Shown: positions 1-5,940 of the stretch, in pieces
Layout of the letters: each line of letters starts with the position of its first letter
Numbering within the stretch: position 1 is the first letter of the stretch
DNA from: Nitrospiraceae bacterium
GTDB taxonomy: Bacteria; Nitrospirota; Nitrospiria; Nitrospirales; Nitrospiraceae
Direction: 5' to 3'
Assembly (NCBI GenBank): GCA_005800255.1
Contig: SYGW01000128.1
Span: 1-8,786, forward strand
DNA length: 8,786 nt
Notes under the pieces: model-generated
The model's database searches: none
What the model was told of the DNA's origin: nothing
Seen by the model: the letters and a program-made list of their open reading frames with translations, nothing else
Position numbers and translations under genes: made by a program

Positions 1-42
1 GCGTCCCGAACGCAGTGCGCTACCGGGCTGCGCTACGCCCCG
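1..42 (-). tRNA. tRNA-Pro (anticodon CGG), 5' part, cut by the window edge
   Basis: Read on the minus strand, positions 42 to 1 give the first 42 nt of a tRNA. They comprise a 7-nt acceptor strand CGGGGCG, then TA at positions 8-9, a D-arm with GCGC/GCGC pairing around AGCCCGGTA, and an anticodon arm CTGCG-TTCGGGA-CGC. The seven-base loop TTCGGGA places CGG at the anticodon, which reads the proline codon CCG. The C1 start and the GCGCAGCC and TTCGGGACG blocks match bacterial tRNA-Pro. The variable loop, T-arm and 3' acceptor strand lie outside the window. The gene is 38 bases downstream of ald on the same strand. I see no clear terminator or separate promoter in that gap. Confidence 0.9.
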
Positions 43-80
43 ACAAAATCAACAGAACCACGAAGCGAAGGGGGATTGTC

Positions 81-1184
81 TTACATCAGAGGGTCAAAAC
101 GCAAGCCATGGGCATCGGCCACCCCGCGACAGGTAATTTTGCCGCCGGACAGATTCACCCCTTTCGCCAGCCCCGCGTCTGCGCGAATAGCCTGCTCCAC
201 CCCCTGCGAGGCCAGGAACAGGAGATAGGGCAGCGTCGCATTGGTCAAGGCAACCGTCGAGGTGCGGGGAACAATCCCCGGCATATTGGCCACACAATAA
301 TGCAGCACTCCGTCCACCAGATAAACTGGATCCGAATGGGTCGTAGGTTTCGTCGTCTCGAAACAGCCTCCTTGATCGACGGCGACATCCACCACCACAG
401 ATCCCGGCTTCATCCGCGCCACCAGTCCACGCGAGACCAGCTTGGGCGCGCGGGCTCCCGGAACGAGCACCGCTCCGATAACAAGGTCCGCGGCGATCAC
501 CGACTCCTCGATCGCAGCCTGCGTGGAGGCGCGGGTGACGATCCGTCCGCGATACAAATCGTCGAGCGACCGGAGCCGTTCAAGATCAAGGTTGACTACC
601 GTCACCTGCGCCCCCATCCCAACCGCAATTCTCGTCGCCGCGCTCCCCACGACCCCGGCCCCCAGCACCACGACCCTCCCAGGCTCCACGCCCGGCACAC
701 CGGCCAGGAGCAACCCGCGCCCCCCTTGCGTCTTTTCCAGATAACGCGCGCCGATCTGCACCGACATCCGTCCTGCGATTTCACTCATCGGCTTGAGCAT
801 CGGCAAGGTGCCGTCTTTCGCTTCGATCGTCTCGTAGGCGATCGCGGTGATCTTGGCCTCCATGAGGGCCTTCGTGAGCTCCGGCAAAGACGCCAAATGC
901 AGATAGGTGAACAGGGTCTGGCCTGGACGGAAGAGGTGACACTCGGAGAGCAATGGCTCCTTCACCTTTACAATGAGCGTCGCCTGCTGAAACACCTGCT
1001 CTTTTGATTTCGCCATACTGGCGCCGGCGTCCCGGTAGTCCTCATCTGAATACCCGCTGCCGACCCCGGCCGATGGTTCGACCCAGACCTCGTGGCCCGC
1101 CTGGCGTAACGACCGCACTCCCTCGGGAGTGACACTAACACGGCACTCATGATCCTTGATCTCTTTCGGCACCCCGACAACCAT
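81..1184 (-). CDS. ald: Alanine dehydrogenase
   Basis: NAD-dependent L-alanine dehydrogenase (EC 1.4.1.1) catalyses the reversible oxidative deamination of L-alanine to pyruvate and ammonium in the cytosol. The 367-residue product matches the family's usual length of about 370. The substrate and catalytic residues align with the Mycobacterium tuberculosis enzyme: Arg15, Lys75 (KVKEP), His96 (LHLA), Asp270 (VDQGGCFE) and Asn300 (CVANMP). The Rossmann glycine motif is GAGVVG at 175-180. The residue expected to be the cofactor-ribose Asp198 is Asn (VTVVNLD), which may affect coenzyme choice. The start at 1184 is preferred over the upstream in-frame codon at 1283. It has AGGAGG seven bases upstream (1192-1197), and the product then begins MVVGVPKEIK as in the family. 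A TATAAT-like box lies just upstream. The tRNA-Pro gene follows. Confidence 0.96.
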   Translation of the reverse strand: MVVGVPKEIKDHECRVSVTPEGVRSLRQAGHEVWVEPSAGVGSGYSDEDYRDAGASMAKSKEQVFQQATLIVKVKEPLLSECHLFRPGQTLFTYLHLASLPELTKALMEAKITAIAYETIEAKDGTLPMLKPMSEIAGRMSVQIGARYLEKTQGGRGLLLAGVPGVEPGRVVVLGAGVVGSAATRIAVGMGAQVTVVNLDLERLRSLDDLYRGRIVTRASTQAAIEESVIAADLVIGAVLVPGARAPKLVSRGLVARMKPGSVVVDVAVDQGGCFETTKPTTHSDPVYLVDGVLHYCVANMPGIVPRTSTVALTNATLPYLLFLASQGVEQAIRADAGLAKGVNLSGGKITCRGVADAHGLRFDPLM

Positions 1185-1226
1185 GGTTCCGCCTCCTAGC
1201 GCGATCAATCTGAAAACTCTTCGCCC

Positions 1227-1254
1227 ATTATATACAACAGGGGAAGAATTGCAC
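1227..1254 (-). promoter_or_regulatory. Candidate promoter of ald
   Basis: A perfect TATAAT hexamer lies on the minus strand at 1232-1227. A weaker -35-like GTGCAA (1254-1249) sits 16 bases upstream. Transcription would begin near 1220 and leave a leader of about 36 bases that contains the AGGAGG ribosome-binding site. The -10 match is strong and the -35 is poor. Confidence 0.5.
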
Positions 1255-1284
1255 GGAGGGATCAGCAACAAGGGCCTTCGCAAG

Positions 1285-1314
1285 TAGACAGTGCGCGCAA
1301 GCCTGGTGTAAGAT
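1285..1314 (+). promoter_or_regulatory. Candidate promoter of the 1355-2833 operon
   Basis: TAGACA (1285-1290, five of six to TTGACA) and TAAGAT (1309-1314, four of six to TATAAT) are separated by 18 bases. The predicted start near 1321 leaves a leader of roughly 35 bases before the first ATG. The pair lies in the divergent region shared with ald. Confidence 0.35.
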
Positions 1315-1354
1315 TCGCACGCTCTTTAGCTCACGATCGACAGAGGGAGGCTCT

Positions 1355-1738
1355 ATGGGTTCCATATCTGGATCCTGCAATGCCTGCGGCGCCACCGGCA
1401 CCGCGCTCATGAAGTTATCGCTCGGGAAGGACTTTTTCGGCCGGGCCTACGACCGGCTCTCCCCCTCGACCGATCAAAGCCCAAAATGGTACTGCGAAAG
1501 CTGCTCGATGCAGAAAAATCTCCAACGGGATTTTCGCGATATCCTGGGCGAGTTCGACAAACTTGCGGCAGGTCAAGGCTCCACCCTGTCCGGCCAGGAA
1601 GAATTTCAACGGGCCTCATTACGGCTGCGGGAAATTGCCGCGATTCTCGCAGGAGCGGCGGGCCAGTCTTCATTCCTGACCGCGGCCGACGTCACCCAAC
1701 TCATGGGCCGCATGCAGACCACCGCAGTACGGACCTAA
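1355..1738 (+). CDS. Small protein with two CxxC pairs (zinc-ribbon or Fe-S-like), function unknown
   Basis: I do not recognise this 127-residue protein. Two cysteine pairs, C8-x2-C11 (CNAC) and C47-x2-C50 (CESC), are separated by 35 residues. That layout suits a zinc ribbon or another four-cysteine metal site. The rest, about residues 53-127, is predicted to be mostly helical and has no further cysteines. There is no signal peptide, so it is probably cytosolic. The ATG at 1355 follows GAGGGAGG (1343-1350) with four bases between. It is the first gene of a compact four-gene run, with only 14 bases to the [2Fe-2S] ferredoxin gene. The context suggests a role near redox or metal chemistry, but that is inference. 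Confidence 0.75.
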   Translation: MGSISGSCNACGATGTALMKLSLGKDFFGRAYDRLSPSTDQSPKWYCESCSMQKNLQRDFRDILGEFDKLAAGQGSTLSGQEEFQRASLRLREIAAILAGAAGQSSFLTAADVTQLMGRMQTTAVRT

Positions 1739-1752
1739 CGAAGGAATTACTC

Positions 1753-2103
1753 GTGTCCACTTTCACCCGTCATATTTTCGTCTGTACCAACCAGCGGAGC
1801 CCCGACGATCCGCGCGGGAGCTGTTCGAAGCTCGGGTCGGAAGCGCTCCACGCCTGCTTCAAGCAAGAGGCGAAGCGGCTGGATTTGAAAAATGTCGTGC
1901 GCGCCAACAAAGCCGGCTGTCTCGACCATTGTGCCGAAGGGCCAAGCGTCGTGATCTATCCGGAAGGCGTGTGGTATCAAGTCAAAACCGAAGCCGACGT
2001 GACGGAGATCATGGAGCGCCATGTCGTCAAGGGCAACGTCGTAACCCGTCTCGTCTTGCCAGGCCATCCAGCTCCCACGACCGTCCCCCCGCTTAAATCG
2101 TAG
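1753..2103 (+). CDS. Thioredoxin-like [2Fe-2S] ferredoxin
   Basis: A 116-residue electron carrier of the thioredoxin-fold [2Fe-2S] ferredoxin family, typified by the Aquifex aeolicus protein. The four ligands are C11 (FVCTN), C24 (GSCSK), C56 and C60 (GCLDHC). The C-x12-C then C-x3-C spacing matches the family, in which the Aquifex ligands are at 9, 22, 55 and 59. The later block YPEGVWYQVKTEADVTEI with a following HVV is also typical. It is a soluble cytosolic protein with no signal peptide. The start is a GTG at 1753, preceded by AAGGAA (1741-1746). The in-frame ORF continues upstream, but that part overlaps the previous gene in another frame and does not resemble the family. It is 14 bases after the CxxC protein and 20 bases before the next gene, so it is probably co-transcribed with both. 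Confidence 0.92.
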   Translation: MSTFTRHIFVCTNQRSPDDPRGSCSKLGSEALHACFKQEAKRLDLKNVVRANKAGCLDHCAEGPSVVIYPEGVWYQVKTEADVTEIMERHVVKGNVVTRLVLPGHPAPTTVPPLKS

Positions 2104-2123
2104 CGCCGCCCACAAGGATCCCT

Positions 2124-2537
2124 ATGGCCGTCGAAGAAAAATGGAAAGCCAACCTGGAAAAGGTGGCCTTCATGAAACAGTTTCCCGGATTACTTGGAGA
2201 CTGGACAGCCTTGGCGGGGAAGACCATCACCGACGTCATCCCCCTCAAAGGGAAACAGGGAGCCGCCGTGTTGGTCTGCGCCGATGGCACCTTTACCATC
2301 CTGCCCCCCATGGCGACGGAACCCTACGAGCTGGGCGAAGCCCTGACGGTGGCGCGACCGCTCCTCCAACCGGCGCACCAGACCGCCTATGCGGAATATG
2401 ACCGGCTAGCCCAGAAAGACAAAGACGCCCTCATGGCAGCCAGAGCCGACAAGATTCTTGGAGCGATTCAGAACAATCTAGAGCAGATTCCGGAACTGAA
2501 AGATCGCTTAAAAGAACTCGTGAAGGAGTGGAAGTGA
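2124..2537 (+). CDS. Protein of unknown function in the ferredoxin operon
   Basis: A 137-residue protein that I do not recognise. The N-terminal third is amphipathic (MAVEEKWKANLEKVAFMKQF). The middle resembles a small beta unit (AAVLVCADGTFTILPP, with the only cysteine, C52). The last 60 residues look helical and highly charged, ending KDRLKELVKEWK. There is no signal peptide or membrane segment. ATG at 2124 follows AAGGA (2114-2118) with five bases between. Its TGA overlaps the GTG start of the next ferredoxin gene by four bases, which suggests translational coupling. It could be a partner or scaffold protein for the flanking ferredoxins, but nothing in the sequence proves this. Confidence 0.8.
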   Translation: MAVEEKWKANLEKVAFMKQFPGLLGDWTALAGKTITDVIPLKGKQGAAVLVCADGTFTILPPMATEPYELGEALTVARPLLQPAHQTAYAEYDRLAQKDKDALMAARADKILGAIQNNLEQIPELKDRLKELVKEWK

Positions 2538-2833
2538 GCGACAGCCTCCCCAACAGAAACATGTTCGACATCTTTTCCCAAGGTCTCTTTGAAGGAGTCA
2601 AGCCTATGATGATCATTCGCGACCACCTCGTCCGCCATCCAGACCGTTGCACCCACCAAGGCATTTGCATGCCCATCTGCCCGACCGGCGCCTGGCTCTC
2701 GACTCCTCCCTACAAGTTCGATCCCTCCCGCTGCCTGGAAAGCTGCCGCCTCTGCCTGGATGCCTGCCCCTCGCAGGCCATCTACGGGGTGTTCAAGAAG
2801 GGCGAGAAGATGCTGGAGCCGCAAAAGAAGTAG
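2534..2833 (+). CDS. Small ferredoxin with two Fe-S motifs (possible 3Fe-4S/4Fe-4S type)
   Basis: A 99-residue ferredoxin-like electron carrier with two Fe-S motifs and seven cysteines. Motif one is C39-x5-C45-x3-C49-P. The second cysteine of the classical CxxCxxCxxxCP is absent, and Gln42 holds its place. Motif two is C67-x3-C71-x2-C74-x3-C78-P. Losing this cysteine is the hallmark of seven-iron ferredoxins, where that site holds a [3Fe-4S] cluster, so one [3Fe-4S] and one [4Fe-4S] is likely. The N-terminal 35 residues lack a signal peptide. GTG at 2534 is preferred over GTG at 2528. AAGGAG (2523-2528) then sits five bases upstream, and the start overlaps the previous stop as GTGA. Later ATGs at 2561 and 2606 are possible. 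It is the last gene of the operon. Confidence 0.85.
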   Translation: MSDSLPNRNMFDIFSQGLFEGVKPMMIIRDHLVRHPDRCTHQGICMPICPTGAWLSTPPYKFDPSRCLESCRLCLDACPSQAIYGVFKKGEKMLEPQKK

Positions 2834-3006
2834 CGGGCGGGATAGCCTGGGTTAGCCCCCTTTGCTCGCAGAACGCGCACGATGAAACGGTGCTCGTTCG
2901 ATGCGCGCAATAGGGGATCAGCCAGGCCACCCCTTCAGAAAGACGAAGAAGAACAAGCTCCGCCAATTACCACGTTCCTCTGCCCGAAACAAGCGGCCAA
3001 CGACCG
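2834..3006. other. Convergent intergenic region, no gene seen
   Basis: This 173-base stretch lies between the ferredoxin operon (plus) and the squalene synthase gene (minus). I see no credible coding region on either strand. A weak imperfect hairpin (GGGC...GCCC around 2835-2858, followed by CCTTT) could end the plus-strand operon. AGGGG and CCCCT arms flank a 13-base loop around 2911-2933. Neither has a good T-run. Confidence 0.5.
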
Positions 3007-3008
3007 CT
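2992..3008 (-). terminator. Possible terminator of the cupredoxin/squalene synthase operon
   Basis: On the minus strand, immediately at the TAG stop, AGCGGTC and GGCCGCT can pair around a GTT loop (seven pairs, one G-T wobble). TGTTT follows. The T-run is short, so this is a weak candidate. Confidence 0.35.
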
Positions 3009-4053
3009 AAATAATCTGCTTTCTTAGATGTCCCCAGTAGGCCGTGCCGACATGGCCGCAGGCGCCGGTGAAGGTCGTGAGGGCCATGATCTGGTAGACC
3101 TTGCTGCGTGGAATCTTCACTTTCACGGCAGGATTCAAGAGATCGGGCGAGTTCATGACCAGCTTGAGCGACTCGCCGGCCGACAGAATCGGCCACATAC
3201 AGGACAAGCGCAACCGCACTTCTCCGCGCGGGAACGACATCGTATAGAGCCAGCCTTGATCGAGATGTTCCACCGCCATCCGGACCAGTTTGCGCAAAAC
3301 CGGCTGAAGCCTAGCGCGATTCCGCTGGTCCAGTAAATCCTCTGCGGTCAACCCCACTTCGGCCAACAGAGGCTCCGGCACATAGCAACGGCCATTGTGG
3401 AGATCCTGCGCGAGGTCCTTCACAATGTTCGTGAGCTGCAACCCCTTTCCAAATCTCACACCGGCCTCCGACATCTCCCGCACCTTCCAGTGAGCCAAGG
3501 CCTTCCGATGCGCGCACATCAAATCGGTCCAGAACTCCCCCACACAACCGGCTACGTAGTAGGTGTACCGATCCAGATCCTCCAGTGTCTTCAGCCCCGT
3601 GAGCTCAGCAGCGGTCGTGCCGGGAAACACGGCCAGGTCCATCTCCATCCCCTGCGTCAGCGTCGTCATGAGCCGCTGAATCCGGCGGCGATCGTCCGGC
3701 GAAAAAACCTGCAAGAGCCTGAAGCAATCCTCCAACCGTTCAAGCAGAATCCGCTCGGATGGATTCTGTTGGACCGGCCCCACCGCCTGCTGAATCTCCT
3801 GCACCTGCGTCCAGGCAATCTGATCGCTCACGAACTGGGCCTTGAGTTGACCGAGCAAATCCAGCCGCCGCGAACGGTCGATCAATTCCGTATCCACAAT
3901 CGTATCCGCGGCCCTGGCAAACAAGTAACCAAGACTGACCTGGTCGCGCACATCAACCGGCACCACGACCAATGTCGTGTAGAACAGACGGGACACTTGC
4001 TTGAGGAGGTCGCGAAGGAGTTCCTGCTTGGCAGCTTCGCTGTTCGTCGCCAT
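3007..4053 (-). CDS. Squalene/phytoene synthase family protein (likely squalene synthase)
   Basis: Head-to-head prenyl transferase that joins two prenyl diphosphates. Squalene from farnesyl diphosphate is the most likely product, feeding hopanoid or other triterpenoid synthesis at the inner face of the membrane. The 348-residue protein has both Mg-diphosphate aspartate motifs: D50-TIV-D54 (ARAADTIVDT) and D213-LAQ-D217 (LQLTNIVKDLAQD). It also has the family's YYVAGCVGEFW block at about 165-175. It is longer than the HpnC/HpnD proteins of roughly 280-300 residues and resembles the single-gene squalene synthase type. ATG at 4053 is chosen because it lies two bases after the cupredoxin stop. 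The in-frame codon at 4113 would overlap that gene by about 58 bases and add atypical sequence. The ribosome-binding site is weak (GGAAG about 12 bases upstream), which suggests coupling to the upstream gene. Phytoene synthesis cannot be excluded from motifs alone. Confidence 0.9.
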   Translation of the reverse strand: MATNSEAAKQELLRDLLKQVSRLFYTTLVVVPVDVRDQVSLGYLFARAADTIVDTELIDRSRRLDLLGQLKAQFVSDQIAWTQVQEIQQAVGPVQQNPSERILLERLEDCFRLLQVFSPDDRRRIQRLMTTLTQGMEMDLAVFPGTTAAELTGLKTLEDLDRYTYYVAGCVGEFWTDLMCAHRKALAHWKVREMSEAGVRFGKGLQLTNIVKDLAQDLHNGRCYVPEPLLAEVGLTAEDLLDQRNRARLQPVLRKLVRMAVEHLDQGWLYTMSFPRGEVRLRLSCMWPILSAGESLKLVMNSPDLLNPAVKVKIPRSKVYQIMALTTFTGACGHVGTAYWGHLRKQII

Positions 4054-4055
4054 AT

Positions 4056-4496
4056 CTATCGTACTTCCAAGGTCCCTTCCATCCCCTTGTCGCGATGGCT
4101 GGGCATGGGCCAAAGCCGTTTGTCGCAGTAGATGGGGAAGGTGCCGAGCTGAATCGGCGTAAAGGTGATCGTGACCGTCTTGCCGGCGCTCACCTCCTGT
4201 CCCACGAACAGGCGTCCGGCTGGGTCCTTGATGATAAAATTATGCGGGGTAATTGTCGTCGCACTGGTCAAAATCAGTTCAACCGGCTTCCCTGCTTCGA
4301 CAATCAGATGGCTGGGGCTATAGGAGTAGCTATCCAGCGTAACCGCGGCTCGCTGCACCCTGTCTGCCGCCACCGGGATCACCAGCGAAGGGCTTGATTG
4401 AGAAGGCTCCGCTGCAAGAACGACCGGTTCACCGACAACTGCCAGCAACCACACAGTCGCCAACATAGGAGACCATCGCCGCAGCAGCTTCATCAT
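4056..4496 (-). CDS. Exported cupredoxin-domain (type 1 copper) protein
   Basis: A 146-residue periplasmic copper protein, probably an electron carrier or copper binder. The N-terminus is a signal peptide: basic residues (MMKLLRR), a hydrophobic core (about 10-22) and likely cleavage near VVLAA at residues 28-29. The mature part is a single cupredoxin domain of about 95-100 residues. Its four expected copper ligands are His85 (TPHNF), Cys124 (YCDKR), His134 (PSHRD) and Met139 (KGMEG). The Cys-x9-His-x4-Met spacing is that of plastocyanin-like type 1 sites. ATG at 4496 or 4493 could be the start, and neither has a strong ribosome-binding site. The TAG stop is two bases before the squalene synthase ATG, so the two are almost certainly one transcript. 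The partner and redox role are unknown. Confidence 0.9.
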   Translation of the reverse strand: MMKLLRRWSPMLATVWLLAVVGEPVVLAAEPSQSSPSLVIPVAADRVQRAAVTLDSYSYSPSHLIVEAGKPVELILTSATTITPHNFIIKDPAGRLFVGQEVSAGKTVTITFTPIQLGTFPIYCDKRLWPMPSHRDKGMEGTLEVR

Positions 4497-4519
4497 GAGC
4501 CACTTCTAACAGGAAGGGC

Positions 4520-4660
4520 TTAAAGGGTCAACTTGCCCAAAACTTCAGCCACTTCCGGCGCCTTGACATTGGCCGATTCGGCGTTATGCTCAATACCATC
4601 GCCGTGAATTCGTTCGATGGAGATGCATTTCAGAGAATCGGTTAGTATAATCTCTCTCAT
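4520..4660 (-). CDS. Possible small ORF, 46 residues, upstream of the cupredoxin gene
   Basis: A 46-codon ORF runs from ATG at 4660 to TAA at 4520, ending 23 bases before the cupredoxin ATG. The product begins MREIILTDSLKCISIERIHG and ends KAPEVAEVLGKLTL, a balanced protein-like composition with one cysteine and no signal peptide. No Shine-Dalgarno match is visible upstream of the ATG. The region also carries promoter-like sequences for htpX on the opposite strand. It could be the first gene of the cupredoxin operon or a chance reading frame. I do not recognise it. Confidence 0.35.
   Translation of the reverse strand: MREIILTDSLKCISIERIHGDGIEHNAESANVKAPEVAEVLGKLTL
4563..4590 (+). promoter_or_regulatory. 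Candidate distal promoter of htpX
   Basis: A perfect TTGACA (4563-4568), a 16-base spacer and TATGCT (4585-4590, four of six to TATAAT). Transcription would start near 4597 and leave a leader of about 128 bases. Confidence 0.4.
4646..4651 (+). promoter_or_regulatory. Candidate proximal -10 box of htpX
   Basis: A perfect TATAAT that would start transcription near 4658 and give a leader of about 67 bases. No good -35 is seen 16-18 bases upstream (region 4622-4629), so an activator or alternative sigma factor might be needed. Confidence 0.35.
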
Positions 4661-4691
4661 CTGGTGACTCGCCCGAATGAGAAGGCGGGTC

Positions 4692-4711
4692 GATGGTCTT
4701 GGATGGTCTTG
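4692..4711 (+). repeat. Two tandem copies of a 10-bp unit before the htpX ribosome-binding site
   Basis: GATGGTCTTG occurs twice with no gap (4692-4701 and 4702-4711), directly next to GAAGGAGG (4711-4718). It may be chance or a small operator in the htpX leader. Confidence 0.6.
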
Positions 4712-4724
4712 AAGGAGGATCTCG

Positions 4725-5612
4725 ATGAAGTGGATGAAGGGTACGTTCCTGCTGTTGGCCGCCAACATTCTGATCATGGTGACGCTCTCGCTCACCGTGC
4801 CGCTGCTGATCAATGTCGTGCTGCCGATGTTCGGGGTCGATCTCAGAGGATCGGTCGATCTGAGTTCGTTGGTCTGGGCCCTCGTGCTCGGCTTTGGCGG
4901 CGCCTTTATCAGTTTGGCCTTTTCCAAACAAATGGCGCGGGCCATGCTGGATTGCCGCCAGATCACCCACCCGCAATCTCATGCCGAACAAGTCGTATAC
5001 GGCTCCGTGCAGGAAATCGCGCAACGGCTCCAAATTACGATGCCTGAGGTCTGGGTCTACGAGTCAGCCGACCCCAACGCCTTCGCGACCGGCCCCAGCA
5101 AGAACAACTCCATGGTGGCCGTCTCGACCGGTTTACTGACGCATCTGCAGGAGCAGGAAGTGCGGGCTGTCCTCGCCCACGAAATGGGCCATGTCTACAA
5201 CGGAGACATGTTCGCGACGACCGTACTGGCGGGACTGATGAACACCTTCGTGTACTACATCTCGATGTGGGTGCGCCGGTTCTTTGCGGAACGCGATCAG
5301 GCGATGCTCGGCTTCGGGCTCTCGATCGTACTGCAGATCATCGTCAGCGTCCTGGCCTCGATCCTGATCAGCTGGTTTTCACGGCAGCGCGAATATGGCG
5401 CGGATGCCTTTGCCGCCAAGGTCTACGGCAAGGACTCGATGATCTCGGCCCTTCGCGCCATCGATCGCTGGGTCACCAGATCGCAGATCGAGTACTCTTC
5501 ACAGGACGCGCTGGCAACCATGAAGATCTCCGGCAACTCGTCCGGGTTCATGCATCTCTTTGCCACGCATCCGCCGATCGAATCGCGCATTGACGCTTTG
5601 GAACGGCTCTAA
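4725..5612 (+). CDS. htpX: Membrane zinc metalloprotease HtpX
   Basis: M48-family integral-membrane protease, which in characterised bacteria cleaves damaged or misassembled membrane proteins on the cytoplasmic side and works beside FtsH. The 295-residue product is close to the E. coli length of 293. Two N-terminal membrane segments lie at about 8-36 and 49-66. The zinc site is HEMGH at 152-156, with the third ligand Glu223 in REYGAD. The conserved NAFATG block is at 118-123. Two further hydrophobic stretches (about 163-183 and 195-218) flank the catalytic region, as in the family. ATG at 4725 follows GAAGGAGG with six bases between, a strong ribosome-binding site. It is transcribed alone, converging on the small gene that ends 13 bases after its stop. 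A TATAAT box and a TTGACA box lie upstream. All key residues are intact. Confidence 0.95.
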   Translation: MKWMKGTFLLLAANILIMVTLSLTVPLLINVVLPMFGVDLRGSVDLSSLVWALVLGFGGAFISLAFSKQMARAMLDCRQITHPQSHAEQVVYGSVQEIAQRLQITMPEVWVYESADPNAFATGPSKNNSMVAVSTGLLTHLQEQEVRAVLAHEMGHVYNGDMFATTVLAGLMNTFVYYISMWVRRFFAERDQAMLGFGLSIVLQIIVSVLASILISWFSRQREYGADAFAAKVYGKDSMISALRAIDRWVTRSQIEYSSQDALATMKISGNSSGFMHLFATHPPIESRIDALERL

Positions 5613-5625
5613 TCGATCGCAGCCC

Positions 5626-5913
5626 TCAGGCCTTTCGGTAAAACGAAATATTGTCTCGATATTCCTGAATTGCGGCAGCCAGGCTCTGGCTGCCGCGAGG
5701 GATATTCGCCTCCAGAGCATCCTCGATTGCGGAATCGTCGATCTCCACGTCATAACGATCCTGCACATTGGTCAGGACTGGACCCTGCATCGCGATCTCC
5801 CGCGGCATGAAAATCTCTTTCCAGACTTCCTTCTCAACCAGACAGACATCTCTGAATCGCTCATAGAGCAAGGTCAACTTCTCTTGATCCGTAACTTTAA
5901 TGCGCTCTCCCAT
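5626..5913 (-). CDS. Small cytosolic protein of unknown function
   Basis: A 95-residue acidic, soluble-looking protein with no signal peptide, one cysteine (C24) and no motif that I recognise. Residues 8-40 (including EKLTLLYERFRDVCLVEKEV) look helical and the C-terminal third also looks helical. ATG at 5913 follows AAAGGAA with about five bases between. It starts 27 bases after the stop of the exported-protein gene on the same strand, so it is probably co-transcribed. Its stop is 13 bases from the htpX stop in convergent orientation. Codons 76-84 (GSQSLAAA region) form a perfect 11-bp hairpin. Confidence 0.7.
   Translation of the reverse strand: MGERIKVTDQEKLTLLYERFRDVCLVEKEVWKEIFMPREIAMQGPVLTNVQDRYDVEIDDSAIEDALEANIPRGSQSLAAAIQEYRDNISFYRKA
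5672..5696. repeat. Perfect 11-bp inverted repeat with 3-base loop
   Basis: GCGGCAGCCAG (5672-5682) and CTGGCTGCCGC (5686-5696) are exact reverse complements around GCT. The hairpin sits in the 3' part of the small minus-strand gene and about 60 bases beyond the htpX stop. There is no T-run on either side, so it is not a classical terminator. It could stabilise or end htpX transcripts, or simply reflect codon choice. Confidence 0.8.
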
Positions 5914-5940
5914 CCTGTTCCTTTTCTCTGTTGAATGCCG

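Noticed and set aside
15..1007. Long plus-strand ORF of 330 codons over ald
   Set aside because: It is the antisense of a clear alanine dehydrogenase gene. Its product is arginine- and histidine-rich and unlike any family, as expected for a shadow in GC-rich DNA.
1185..1283. N-terminal extension of alanine dehydrogenase to 400 residues
   Set aside because: The extra 33 residues have no family match and would cover the TATAAT box and the AGGAGG ribosome-binding site of the start at 1184.
1486..1752. Extended start for the [2Fe-2S] ferredoxin (205 residues)
   Set aside because: The extension overlaps the preceding gene in another frame and has a non-protein-like composition. GTG 1753 has a fitting ribosome-binding site and family length.
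3397..4131. Plus-strand ORF of 244 codons opposite squalene synthase
   Set aside because: Antisense of a motif-complete gene, with a biased composition and no ribosome-binding site.
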